A stretch of 16,015 bases of DNA from Actinomycetota bacterium (GTDB taxonomy: Bacteria > Actinomycetota > Thermoleophilia > Solirubrobacterales > Solirubrobacteraceae), in the NCBI GenBank assembly GCA_009699915.1, contig WLNG01000007.1:1-16015 (forward strand). The letters run 5' to 3'. The notes below the pieces were generated by a model. That model had not been told where the DNA came from. It made no database searches and saw nothing but the letters and a program-made list of their open reading frames with translations. This document shows, one piece after another, positions 7,048 through 13,640 of this stretch. The position numbers and the translations under genes are program-made. Position 1 is the stretch's first letter. Each line of letters begins with the position of its first letter.

Positions 7048-8601
7048 ATGCCCATGAGCACCCGCTCAGACGGTCGGCGCCGTGGCATCGCGGCGGCGGG
7101 CGCCGCCCTCGCAGGAGTGGTTGCGTACGACCTCGTCCAGCGCCGCCACGCGATCCTGCGCAACTTCCCGGTGGTCGGCCACCTGCGCTACCTGCTGGAG
7201 AGCGTCGGCCCGGAGGTACGCCAGTACATCGTCACCTCCAACAACGAGGAGCGGCCGTTTTCGCGCGACGAGCGCGCGTGGATCTACAGCTCCTCGAAGG
7301 GCCGCCGCAACACCTTCGGCTTCGGCACCGACAACGAGATGGAGCAGATCGAGGGCTACACGATCATCAAGCATGCGGCCCGTCCGCTCGCAGACCCGGC
7401 GGCAGGCGCGGCCGGGTCAGCGCCGGACTTCGCCCTTGCGGGCCCGAAGGTGCTCGGGGGAGCACATGGGCGCCGCCACGCCTTCCGCCCCGCCTCGGCC
7501 GTGAACATCAGCGGCATGAGCTTCGGGGCGCTCTCCGGCCCGGCGATCAGCGCGCTCAACCGCGGCGCGCTGGAGGCGGGCTGCTGGCACAACACCGGTG
7601 AGGGCGGGCTCTCCACGCACCACCTGCAGGGCGGCGAGCTGGTCCTGCAGATCGGGACCGGGTACTTCGGCTGCCGCGACGCACGCGGGAACTTCAGCCT
7701 CGAGCAGCTACGCGAGCGGGTGGCCGAAGGTCCCGTGCGCGCAATCGAGATCAAGCTGTCGCAGGGGGCGAAGCCGGGCCTCGGCGGCATGCTCCCAGGG
7801 GCGAAGGTCACGGCTGAGATCGCGCGGGTGCGCGGCGTGCCAGCTGGGGTCGACTGTTTGAGTCCCGCGGCCCACAGCGCGTTCTCCGGTCCGGACGAGC
7901 TGATCGAGTTCATCGAGCTACTGGCCTCCGAGACCGGTCTGCCGGTCGGGATCAAGTCCGCCGTCGGCGAGCAGACGTTCTGGGACGAGCTGACCGCGCG
8001 CATGGCGCAGACCGGCTGCGGGCCCGACTTCATAACGATCGACGGCGGCGAGGGCGGGACCGGCGCCGCCCCGCTCGTCTTCACCGACCACGTCTCGCTG
8101 CCGTTCAAGCTCGGCTTCGCACGGGTCTTCGGGACGTTCGCCCGCGCCGGCCTGCAGGACGACATCGTCTTCATCGGCTCCGGGAAGCTTGGACTGCCGG
8201 CGAACGCGCTGATCGCCTTCGCCCTCGGCGCAGACCAGGTCAGCGTCGGGCGGGAGGCGATGCTGAGCATCGGCTGCATCCAGGCGCAGCGCTGCCATAC
8301 AGGGCATTGCCCGACCGGCGTGGCAACCCAGAACCCGTGGCTGACGCGTGGACTCGACCCGGCAGACAAGGCGCTGCGCGCGACCGCCTACGTGCGCGCG
8401 CTGCGTGGCGAGCTCGGCCGGCTCGCGCGGGCATGCGGTCTCACCCACCCTGCCCTCACCCACCCCGATCAGCTGGAGATCATCGGCCAGGGATTCCGCC
8501 ATCTGACGCTGACCGAGGCGTTCGAATATGACCCCGCGTGGCGCGAGCTCTCCCCGGCGCGACGTGCGGAGATCGAGGCGACAGCCGGGGTACCCGGGTG
8601 A
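7048..8601 (+). CDS. FMN-binding glutamate-synthase family protein, membrane-anchored
   Basis: A 517-residue protein resembling the FMN/Fe-S synthase domain of glutamate synthase (YerD-like), without the N-terminal glutamine amidotransferase domain. Seen: one hydrophobic anchor at about residues 14-28; the block NISGMSFGALSGPAISALNRGA at 153-174; NTGEGGLS at 182-189; IEIKLSQGAKPGLGGMLPG at 233-251; the FMN-phosphate region FITIDGGEGGTGAAP near 328-342; and IGSGKLGLPANALIAFALGAD near 376-396. Cys410, Cys416 and Cys421 (C-x5-C-x4-C) match the 3Fe-4S cluster ligands of GltS. Without its own amidotransferase domain it is unlikely to make glutamate from glutamine alone; the true substrate is unknown. 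The ATG at 7048 follows GGTGA at a spacing of about 6. The stop overlaps the GTG of the CoA-transferase gene (GTGA). Confidence 0.93.
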   Translation: MPMSTRSDGRRRGIAAAGAALAGVVAYDLVQRRHAILRNFPVVGHLRYLLESVGPEVRQYIVTSNNEERPFSRDERAWIYSSSKGRRNTFGFGTDNEMEQIEGYTIIKHAARPLADPAAGAAGSAPDFALAGPKVLGGAHGRRHAFRPASAVNISGMSFGALSGPAISALNRGALEAGCWHNTGEGGLSTHHLQGGELVLQIGTGYFGCRDARGNFSLEQLRERVAEGPVRAIEIKLSQGAKPGLGGMLPGAKVTAEIARVRGVPAGVDCLSPAAHSAFSGPDELIEFIELLASETGLPVGIKSAVGEQTFWDELTARMAQTGCGPDFITIDGGEGGTGAAPLVFTDHVSLPFKLGFARVFGTFARAGLQDDIVFIGSGKLGLPANALIAFALGADQVSVGREAMLSIGCIQAQRCHTGHCPTGVATQNPWLTRGLDPADKALRATAYVRALRGELGRLARACGLTHPALTHPDQLEIIGQGFRHLTLTEAFEYDPAWRELSPARRAEIEATAGVPG

Positions 8602-9884
8602 CCGCACCCCCGATCCCGGGGCCCCAACCTCCCGAGGCGCTGCTCGACCGGATCGTTCCGGGGGCGGATCTCATCGTCCCGCTGGCCAACGGCGAACCCA
8701 CCGGGCTGATCGACGCGCTCGAGCAGCATGCCGACCGGCTTGCGCGCGTGCGCATCCATCAGATGCACCCGTTGCGTGAGCGCGCGTACATCCGCGGCGC
8801 CTTCGGCGACCGCCTGCGGCACGTCAGTTACTTCCTCTCGGCCGCCGACCGGCAGGCGTACCTCGACGGCCACTGCGACCTCGTCCCGAACCACTTCTTC
8901 GAGATGCCGCAGCTCCTGCACCAGACGACGCGCTGCTCAATGGTGCTCGCGGCGGCCAGTCCACCGGACCGCCACGGCTTCTTCAGTCTCGGAACCAACG
9001 CCGACTACGCGGCGGCGCTGATCGGCAGGGTCCCCTTCTGGCTCGAGGTGAACGAGCAGATGCCGGCCACGACCGGGCACAACGTCATCCACGTCTCGCA
9101 GATCGAGGGGTGGTCGCACGCAGACCGGCCGCTGATGGAGTTCCAGCCCGCGATCCCGAGCGAAGCTGACCAAAGGATCGCCGAGCTGATCGCGGAGCGG
9201 ATTCCCGACGGCGCAACGCTGCAGACCGGCATCGGCGCGATCCCGAACGCGGTGATGGACGCGCTGCGGGACCATCGCGACCTCGGGCTGCATACCGAGA
9301 TGCTCAGCGACGGCGCCATCGATCTCATCGAGTCGGGGGTCATCAACGGAACCCGCAAGTTCCGCCGGCGCAACAAGCATGTCGCGACCTTCTGCCTGGG
9401 AACCAAGCGGCTCTACGACTTCCTGCGCGATAACGACGGCGTAGAGATGCTCTCCGTCGACTGGGTCAACAATCCGGTGACGATCGCCCAGCAGCCGGAC
9501 TTCGCGGCCATCAACGCGACGACCGAGGTCGACCTCTTTGGCCAGTGCGCTTCCGAGACGATCGCCGGGCGCTACTGGTCGTCGAGCGGCGGCCAGGCCG
9601 ACTTCGCCCGGGGTGCGATGGCCGCTGAGCGCGGCCAAGCCTTCATCGTCCTGCACGCGACTGCACGCTCGGGACGCAGTCGAATCCGCGCGCAGCTCAC
9701 GCCGGGCTCGGTCGTCACCACAAGTAAGAACACCGTGGACCATGTCGTGACCGAGCATGGCGCCGTGCGGCTGCGCGGGAAGTCGCTCGGCGAGCGCGCC
9801 CGCCTGCTGATCTCGATCGCCGCCCCGGAGCATCGCGACGATCTCGAGCGTGAGGGACGCGAGCTGGGGCTCGTCCACGGCTGA
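8598..9884 (+). CDS. Acetyl-CoA hydrolase/transferase family CoA-transferase
   Basis: A 428-residue CoA-transferase of the 4-hydroxybutyrate/acetate CoA-transferase group, which moves CoA between carboxylic acids through a glutamyl-CoA thioester. Seen: an N-terminal domain with PLANGEPTGLIDAL and later HFFEMPQLL; TGIGAIPNAVMDAL at 210-223; LHTEMLSDG at 231-239 with catalytic Glu234 (equivalent to Glu238 of the clostridial enzyme); VDWVNNP, INATTEVDLFGQCASE, and a C-terminal TTSKNTVDHVVTEHGAVRLRGKS typical of the family. The acid substrate cannot be fixed; 4-hydroxybutyrate, acetate, propionate and others are possible. The start at GTG 8598 overlaps the previous stop by 4 bases; the frame is open back to 8538, but that lies within the GltS-like gene. 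The two are almost surely co-translated. Confidence 0.93.
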   Translation: MTAPPIPGPQPPEALLDRIVPGADLIVPLANGEPTGLIDALEQHADRLARVRIHQMHPLRERAYIRGAFGDRLRHVSYFLSAADRQAYLDGHCDLVPNHFFEMPQLLHQTTRCSMVLAAASPPDRHGFFSLGTNADYAAALIGRVPFWLEVNEQMPATTGHNVIHVSQIEGWSHADRPLMEFQPAIPSEADQRIAELIAERIPDGATLQTGIGAIPNAVMDALRDHRDLGLHTEMLSDGAIDLIESGVINGTRKFRRRNKHVATFCLGTKRLYDFLRDNDGVEMLSVDWVNNPVTIAQQPDFAAINATTEVDLFGQCASETIAGRYWSSSGGQADFARGAMAAERGQAFIVLHATARSGRSRIRAQLTPGSVVTTSKNTVDHVVTEHGAVRLRGKSLGERARLLISIAAPEHRDDLEREGRELGLVHG

Positions 9885-9897
9885 CGGCTCCCGGCTC

Positions 9898-9913
9898 ACA
9901 CGCGCCTGCGTGT
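9898..9913. terminator. Short hairpin after the CoA-transferase gene
   Basis: ACACGC, a GCCT loop and GCGTGT form a perfect 6-bp stem 14 bases after the stop at 9884. There is no T tract, so a terminator role is only possible. Confidence 0.3.
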
Positions 9914-9941
9914 TCTCGACGCACGGTGTGAAACCCTGCAG

Positions 9942-9961
9942 GACGGGTGTTCCGCCCCGTC
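9942..9961. other. Hairpin before the secreted-protein gene
   Basis: GACGGG, an 8-base loop and CCCGTC form a perfect 6-bp stem ending 8 bases before the ATG at 9970. It could be a terminator stem, or could cover the region where a Shine-Dalgarno would be expected; none is visible. Function uncertain. Confidence 0.3.
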
Positions 9962-9969
9962 GAACCGTC

Positions 9970-10728
9970 ATGCCCCGTCACGCCCGCCTTCTCATCAGCA
10001 CGCTCGCCGCCGCGGCGATCCTTCTGCCCTGTGCGAGTGCATCGGCGGGCGTCTACGGCGGCAGCACCGACCAGTACGACGCGTTCGTCCTGATCACCAA
10101 GCCGAAGACCCTGCGTCCCAAGACCTTTGTGATCGGTCTGCGCCTGAGCTGCAACAGCGGCGCGTCGGTCGCCGTCAACCGCTCCTTCCCGATCGCGGAG
10201 TTCAATCCGGTGAGCTTGCTCCCCAGCGGGCGGTTCTCCGCAGTACGCACGCAGACGACAGGCGCGGGTCGTCTGCAGATGACGATCACCGGCCGGATCG
10301 GTCATCGGTTCGCGAGCGGCCGCCTGAAGGTGACGCTTACCGGAGGCGATACATGCACGTCGACGCCGCTCGGCTGGACGGCGCTGCGCTCCCCCGGCCG
10401 CATCTACGCCGGCGCCACATCGCAGGAGGAGCCGGTGGTCATCCAGCGCTCCGGAAAACGCATCGAGCATGTCGACATCGACTGGCACGCCGACTGCACA
10501 CCGAGCGGGTACGTCCATATTCCCGACGAGCTCAACGATCTCCCACTGAAGGCCACCGGCGCGTTCGGCGTATATCGGCGGGCGACCGATGGGACCGGCC
10601 GCTGGAACCGCGCGTTCAGGGGCATCCTGCGACGGACCTCCGGCAGCGGGACGTACCAGGTGAGACTCGCGCGCAGCGGGAACAGCTGCAGCACCCCGCT
10701 GATCAGCTGGAACGTTGCAACCGGCTGA
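9970..10728 (+). CDS. Secreted two-repeat protein of unknown function
   Basis: A 252-residue exported protein. Seen: a Sec signal peptide with basic start (MPRHAR), hydrophobic core to about residue 21 and an ASASA cleavage site near residue 26. The mature part is an internal duplication. YGGSTDQYDAFVL near 29 matches YAGATSQEEPVVI near 145; SGRFSAV matches TGAFGVY; and the first half ends GRLKVTLTGGDTCTSTPLGWTA where the second ends GTYQVRLARSGNSCSTPLISWNV. Each copy also has a second Cys (LRLSCNSG and WHADCTPSG), so one disulfide per repeat is likely. The strand-rich pattern suggests a beta-sandwich. No enzyme motif is seen, and I do not know the family name. The ATG at 9970 is chosen because the signal peptide starts there. 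Confidence 0.85.
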   Translation: MPRHARLLISTLAAAAILLPCASASAGVYGGSTDQYDAFVLITKPKTLRPKTFVIGLRLSCNSGASVAVNRSFPIAEFNPVSLLPSGRFSAVRTQTTGAGRLQMTITGRIGHRFASGRLKVTLTGGDTCTSTPLGWTALRSPGRIYAGATSQEEPVVIQRSGKRIEHVDIDWHADCTPSGYVHIPDELNDLPLKATGAFGVYRRATDGTGRWNRAFRGILRRTSGSGTYQVRLARSGNSCSTPLISWNVATG

Positions 10729-10743
10729 ACCGGCTGAACCGGC
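10719..10743 (+). repeat. 9-bp tandem repeat across the stop codon
   Basis: AACCGGCTG is repeated 2.8 times. The unit length is three codons, so the TGA stop at 10726-10728 is followed by a second in-frame TGA at 10735-10737. It is probably a slippage product. Confidence 0.8.
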
Positions 10744-10754
10744 GCGGCGAAAAG

Positions 10755-10772
10755 TACTTAGCACGCTAACTA
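10755..10772. promoter_or_regulatory. Putative MarR operator (18-bp palindrome)
   Basis: TACTTAGC, a 2-bp centre and GCTAACTA form an inverted repeat matching at 7 of 8 positions per arm, with a perfect TTAGC/GCTAA core. It covers the -35 region and part of the spacer before the MarR gene, where an autoregulating MarR dimer would block RNA polymerase. It is markedly AT-richer than its surroundings. Confidence 0.65.
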
Positions 10773-10784
10773 ACGTGGTAACCT
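10758..10784 (+). promoter_or_regulatory. Putative promoter of the marR-MFS operon (leaderless)
   Basis: TTAGCA at 10758-10763 (resembling TTGACA) and TAACCT at 10779-10784 (TANNNT) are 15 bases apart, short of the usual 17. The -10 box ends six bases before the ATG at 10791, so transcription likely begins at the start codon. The box overlaps the palindromic operator. Confidence 0.55.
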
Positions 10785-10790
10785 GCGCCG

Positions 10791-11270
10791 ATGCCCGCCC
10801 CCGCGCAGGAGACCGCGGCGCCCCAGGACGACGCCGAGCTCGACGCCTTCTCGGAGGCGCTCGGAGAGTTCATGCTCGCCGCGCGCCGCGCACGGGGCCG
10901 GATCACCGCTGCCACCGCCGTGGGCGAGCTCTCGCTCTCACAGTTCCATGTCCTTGATTCGCTCGACCGCGGCGGACGGCCGCTGCAGGTCGGCGAGCTC
11001 GCCCATGGCGCCGGGATCGCCACCCCGACGGTCACGCGCATGCTCGGAGCGCTCGAGCGCCAAGGGCTCGTCATACGCGAGCGCGACGCCGTAGACCGCC
11101 GCGTCGTCCACGTCGCCCTGACGCAGACCGGCGTGCTCGCTCTCGCCGCGAAGCGCAAGCAGGTCGCGGCGTGGCGCCGCGCCGCCTTCGCCGCGCTCTC
11201 CCCGGCGGAGCGCCGGCAGGCGGCGAAGCTGCTCACCTCGCTCGCGCATTCGATCGAGGACCACGTATGA
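10791..11270 (+). CDS. MarR-family transcriptional regulator
   Basis: A 159-residue winged-helix repressor expected to act as a dimer and to release DNA on binding a small ligand. Seen: LSQFHVLDSLDRGGRPLQVGELAHGAGIATPTVTRMLGALERQGLVIRERDAVDRRVVHVALTQTG, spanning about residues 50-114 (given here in continuous family terms: helix-turn-helix with recognition helix near 76-91, then a wing with the typical R-x-x-D-x-x-D-R-R pattern near 96-104). The N-terminal 15 residues are Pro/Ala-rich and outside the fold. The stop overlaps the ATG of an MFS exporter (ATGA), the usual arrangement of a regulator and the efflux pump it controls. A palindrome and promoter lie just upstream, pointing to autorepression. 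Confidence 0.94.
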   Translation: MPAPAQETAAPQDDAELDAFSEALGEFMLAARRARGRITAATAVGELSLSQFHVLDSLDRGGRPLQVGELAHGAGIATPTVTRMLGALERQGLVIRERDAVDRRVVHVALTQTGVLALAAKRKQVAAWRRAAFAALSPAERRQAAKLLTSLAHSIEDHV

Positions 11271-12718
11271 CCGGCGTCCCGGACACGGCTTCCCGGACGC
11301 GTTCGAGCCCAACCCTCACGCTCGTGATCCTCGCCCTGGGCGCCCTCGCCTACACGATGGCCCAGACCATGATCGTGCCCGCCCTGCCACGCATCCAACA
11401 GGAGCTGGGCGTCTCGACCTCGAACGTCACGTGGCTCCTGACGCTGAACCTCCTCGCTGCCGCGATCGCCACACCGATCACCGGGCGCCTGGGCGACATG
11501 TTCGGCAAGGAGCGCCTGCTGCTGATCTCGCTCGGCGTCTTCGCGCTCGGCAGCCTGATCCCGATCCTCGGGCACTCCTTCGCGCTCTACCTGCTCGGCC
11601 GCCTGATCCAGGGTTCGGGCGGCGCGATCCTCCCGCTGGCGATCGGCATCATCCGCGACGAGTTTCCGCGCGAGCGGGTCGCGACCGGGATCGGGACCAT
11701 CTCGGCGATGTACGGGATCGGCGGCGGGATCGCGCTCGTGATCTCCGGCGTGCTCGTTGACAAGCTCGGCGTCGACTCGATCTTCGTGCTCTCGCTCCTG
11801 CTGAGCTTCATCGCTGCGATCGCGACCTGGAGATTCGTGCCGGAATCTCCGGTGCGCGTACGCGCGGCCATCGACTACGTGGGAGCCACGCTGATGGCGA
11901 CCGGTCTTGCGGGCGTCCTGCTCGCCATCAGCGAGGGCAACCATTGGGGCTGGACGAGCAGTGGGGTGCTCGGGCTCTTCGCCGCCGGCGCGATCGTTCT
12001 TGTGCTCTTCGGCCTCTGGGAGCTGCGCATCCCGGAGCCGCTGATCGACATGCGGCTCATGCGCCGCCGCGCCATGTGGACCGTGAACGTCGCCGCCTTC
12101 TCTGTGGGGCTGGCGATCTTTGGATCGTTCGTCCTCGTCCCGCAGCTCGTTCAGACGCCGAGCTCGGTCGGCTACGGCTTCGGCGCCAGCGTCACGCTCG
12201 CGGGGCTCTACCTGCTGCCGAGCGCGCTGCTCATGTTCCTCGCAGGGCCGCTCTCCGGCCGCATGTCGACGCGCGGCGGCTCCCGCCTGCCGTTGGCGCT
12301 CGGAGCGGCGTTCGGCGTGATCTCGTGCGTCATGCTCGCCGTTCTGCACGACCATCCGTGGCAGATCCTGGTCGGCAACGCGATCCTCGGCATGGGTCTC
12401 GGCCTCTCGCTCGCCGCGATGGCGAACCTCGTGATCGACGCGGTCCCCCAGGAGCAGACCGGCATGGCGATGAGCGTCAACCTGATCGCCCGCTCAGCGG
12501 GTGGCGCCATCGGCGGCCAGATCGCCGCGGCGATCCTGACCGGCTCCATGAACGCCGACGGGCTGCCATCGATCGGCGGATACGAGGGCGCCTTCCTGCT
12601 GAGCGCCGCCGGGGCGGCGACAGCGCTCGTGGTGACGGCGTTCATGCCGCGCGGGCGCAGCTCCGCCGCCCAGGCGCGGATGGAGGATGACGCCGCGCGT
12701 GCCGAGGCTCCCGCCTGA
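11267..12718 (+). CDS. MFS drug-efflux transporter, DHA2-like (14 TM)
   Basis: A 483-residue inner-membrane transporter, the size of the 14-helix DHA2 drug:H+ antiporters. Seen: a short polar N-terminus, then about 14 hydrophobic segments; QTMIVPALPRIQQELG in the first helix and loop (residues 33-48); MFS motif A, GRLGDMFGKERL, at 73-84; and in the fifth helix a Gly-rich SAMYGIGGGIALVISGVL stretch that resembles antiporter motif C. The first-helix Asp common in DHA2 pumps is replaced (AQTMIV). The start at ATG 11267 overlaps the marR stop; the frame is open to 11171 but that is shadow. Probably exports toxic organic compounds and is repressed by the upstream MarR; the substrate is unknown. 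Confidence 0.93.
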   Translation: MTGVPDTASRTRSSPTLTLVILALGALAYTMAQTMIVPALPRIQQELGVSTSNVTWLLTLNLLAAAIATPITGRLGDMFGKERLLLISLGVFALGSLIPILGHSFALYLLGRLIQGSGGAILPLAIGIIRDEFPRERVATGIGTISAMYGIGGGIALVISGVLVDKLGVDSIFVLSLLLSFIAAIATWRFVPESPVRVRAAIDYVGATLMATGLAGVLLAISEGNHWGWTSSGVLGLFAAGAIVLVLFGLWELRIPEPLIDMRLMRRRAMWTVNVAAFSVGLAIFGSFVLVPQLVQTPSSVGYGFGASVTLAGLYLLPSALLMFLAGPLSGRMSTRGGSRLPLALGAAFGVISCVMLAVLHDHPWQILVGNAILGMGLGLSLAAMANLVIDAVPQEQTGMAMSVNLIARSAGGAIGGQIAAAILTGSMNADGLPSIGGYEGAFLLSAAGAATALVVTAFMPRGRSSAAQARMEDDAARAEAPA

Positions 12719-12770
12719 GCCGCGCCCGTCCGGCGCGCGACGAATTTTCCCCCGGCAGCCCGCCTCCGGG

Positions 12771-12776
12771 TAGGGT
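12771..12776 (+). promoter_or_regulatory. Putative -10 box (TAGGGT) for a leaderless mRNA
   Basis: TANNNT hexamer ending six bases before the GTG at 12783, in the 64-base gap after the MFS gene. TTTTCC at 12745-12750 is a poor, too-distant -35 candidate. Confidence 0.5.
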
Positions 12777-12782
12777 CCAACG

Positions 12783-13106
12783 GTGCCCGATCAGCAGCAG
12801 ATGACCGACCGTGCCGTCTGGTCGAAACGCGCGAATCGCTTTCAGAGCCGTTGGCGCGCTGTCGGCGGCAGACTGCATGTGGCCGACGGCCAGCTGCGCT
12901 TCGACGGCCACCGGATCGACCACGCGCTCGGCGGGCGCGACTGGTCTACGCCGCTGACCGACATCAGCGATGTGCGCGTCGAAGGACGGCGCAAACTCGT
13001 CGAGGTTGAGTTGCGCGACGGCACAGTCGAACGCTTTGTCGTGCGCCCGGCCGAAGCGGCGGCGGAGGAGCTCGGCAACCTCGCGCGGTCGGCCAACGGC
13101 GCCTGA
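12783..13106 (+). CDS. Small GRAM/PH-like domain protein
   Basis: A 107-residue protein with no signal peptide or membrane segment. The pattern GGRLHVADGQLRFDGHRIDHALGGRDWSTPLTDISDV (about residues 28-64, read in parts) followed by LVEVELRDGTVERFVV is the strand order of a GRAM/PH-like fold: a strand pair giving the 'L-x-F' element, a 'W-x-x-P-L-x-D-I' element, and a 'V-x-L-x-D-G-x-x-x-x-F-V-V' element. Such domains bind lipids or peptides. The match is by pattern only. GTG start, with a TAGGGT box six bases before, so probably leaderless. It stands alone between the MFS and UspA genes. Confidence 0.7.
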   Translation: MPDQQQMTDRAVWSKRANRFQSRWRAVGGRLHVADGQLRFDGHRIDHALGGRDWSTPLTDISDVRVEGRRKLVEVELRDGTVERFVVRPAEAAAEELGNLARSANGA

Positions 13107-13134
13107 CGGCGGCGGCGATGAGCCCGATCCGGGG

Positions 13135-13165
13135 TAGGCTGTCGGTCAGACCCTCGGCCCTGGAG
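13135..13165 (+). promoter_or_regulatory. Putative -10 box and Shine-Dalgarno of the UspA gene
   Basis: TAGGCT at 13135-13140 could be the -10 box. GGAG at 13162-13165 lies 5 bases before the ATG at 13171. Unlike its neighbour, this gene seems to have a short leader. Confidence 0.45.
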
Positions 13166-13170
13166 CACCC

Positions 13171-13611
13171 ATGACCATCCTTATCGCCTATGACGGCTCA
13201 GAGAACGCAGACCACGCGATCGCGGTCGCAGCCGAACTCTTCCCCGGAGCCTCGGCAGAGGTGCTGTATGTCTGGGAACCGGGAACCGGAGCATCGGCCG
13301 CCACCGCGGTCTACGGGGGCGGGATCGAAGCGCTCGACTTCCAGCAGGACGCGGCCAATGCCGTGGCTCAGCGCGGCGTCGATCTGGCACTCGAGGCGGG
13401 CCTTACGGCAACCGCGGCGACGATCGAGACCGCCGGGCCGATCTGGCGCGGCATCGTTGACCGCATCGAGGAGCTGCAGCCGTCGGTCACCGTGATCGGC
13501 ACCCGCGGGCTGACCGGTATCCGCGGCGCGCTGGCGGGGAGCGTGGCGCGCGCCGCCGTCTCACACGCCGATCTGCCGGTGCTGACCGTCCCGCTGCCGG
13601 CCAAGCACTGA
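13171..13611 (+). CDS. Universal stress protein, UspA family
   Basis: A single-domain 146-residue Usp, usually a cytoplasmic dimer that helps cells survive stress. Seen: the opening strand and loop ILIAYDGSENADHAI with the conserved Asp8, and the ATP-binding motif G-x2-G-x9-G-S (Gly110, Gly113, Gly123, Ser124) in GTRGLTGIRGALAGS, followed by VSHADLPVLTV, the usual last strand. The motif predicts the ATP-binding, MJ0577-like branch. It has its own GGAG site and converges on the desaturase gene. Confidence 0.95.
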   Translation: MTILIAYDGSENADHAIAVAAELFPGASAEVLYVWEPGTGASAATAVYGGGIEALDFQQDAANAVAQRGVDLALEAGLTATAATIETAGPIWRGIVDRIEELQPSVTVIGTRGLTGIRGALAGSVARAAVSHADLPVLTVPLPAKH

Positions 13612-13614
13612 GCT

Positions 13615-13634
13615 GGGGCCGGGGCACCGGGCCC
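13615..13634. terminator. GC-rich hairpin between convergent genes
   Basis: GGGGCCGG, loop GGCA and CCGGGCCC form an 8-bp stem with one mismatch, in the 29-base gap between the stops of the UspA gene and the desaturase gene. The place is right for a two-way terminator. No T tract is present on either side. Confidence 0.5.
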
Positions 13635-13640
13635 GCGCAC

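Noticed and set aside
7356..8369. Minus-strand 337-codon frame inside the GltS-like gene
   Set aside because: Ser-, Pro- and Ala-rich shadow of a gene with clear FMN and Fe-S motifs.
8441..8466. Short repeat CTCACCCACCC twice in the GltS-like gene
   Set aside because: It encodes a small LTHPALTHP duplication inside a normal coding frame; two copies only, no sign of a regulatory or mobile element.
10766..12355. Minus-strand 529-codon frame across marR and the MFS gene
   Set aside because: Composition (Arg, Glu, Asp, His, Ala) is that of an antisense shadow. The plus-strand genes have clear winged-helix and MFS motifs and a regulated promoter.
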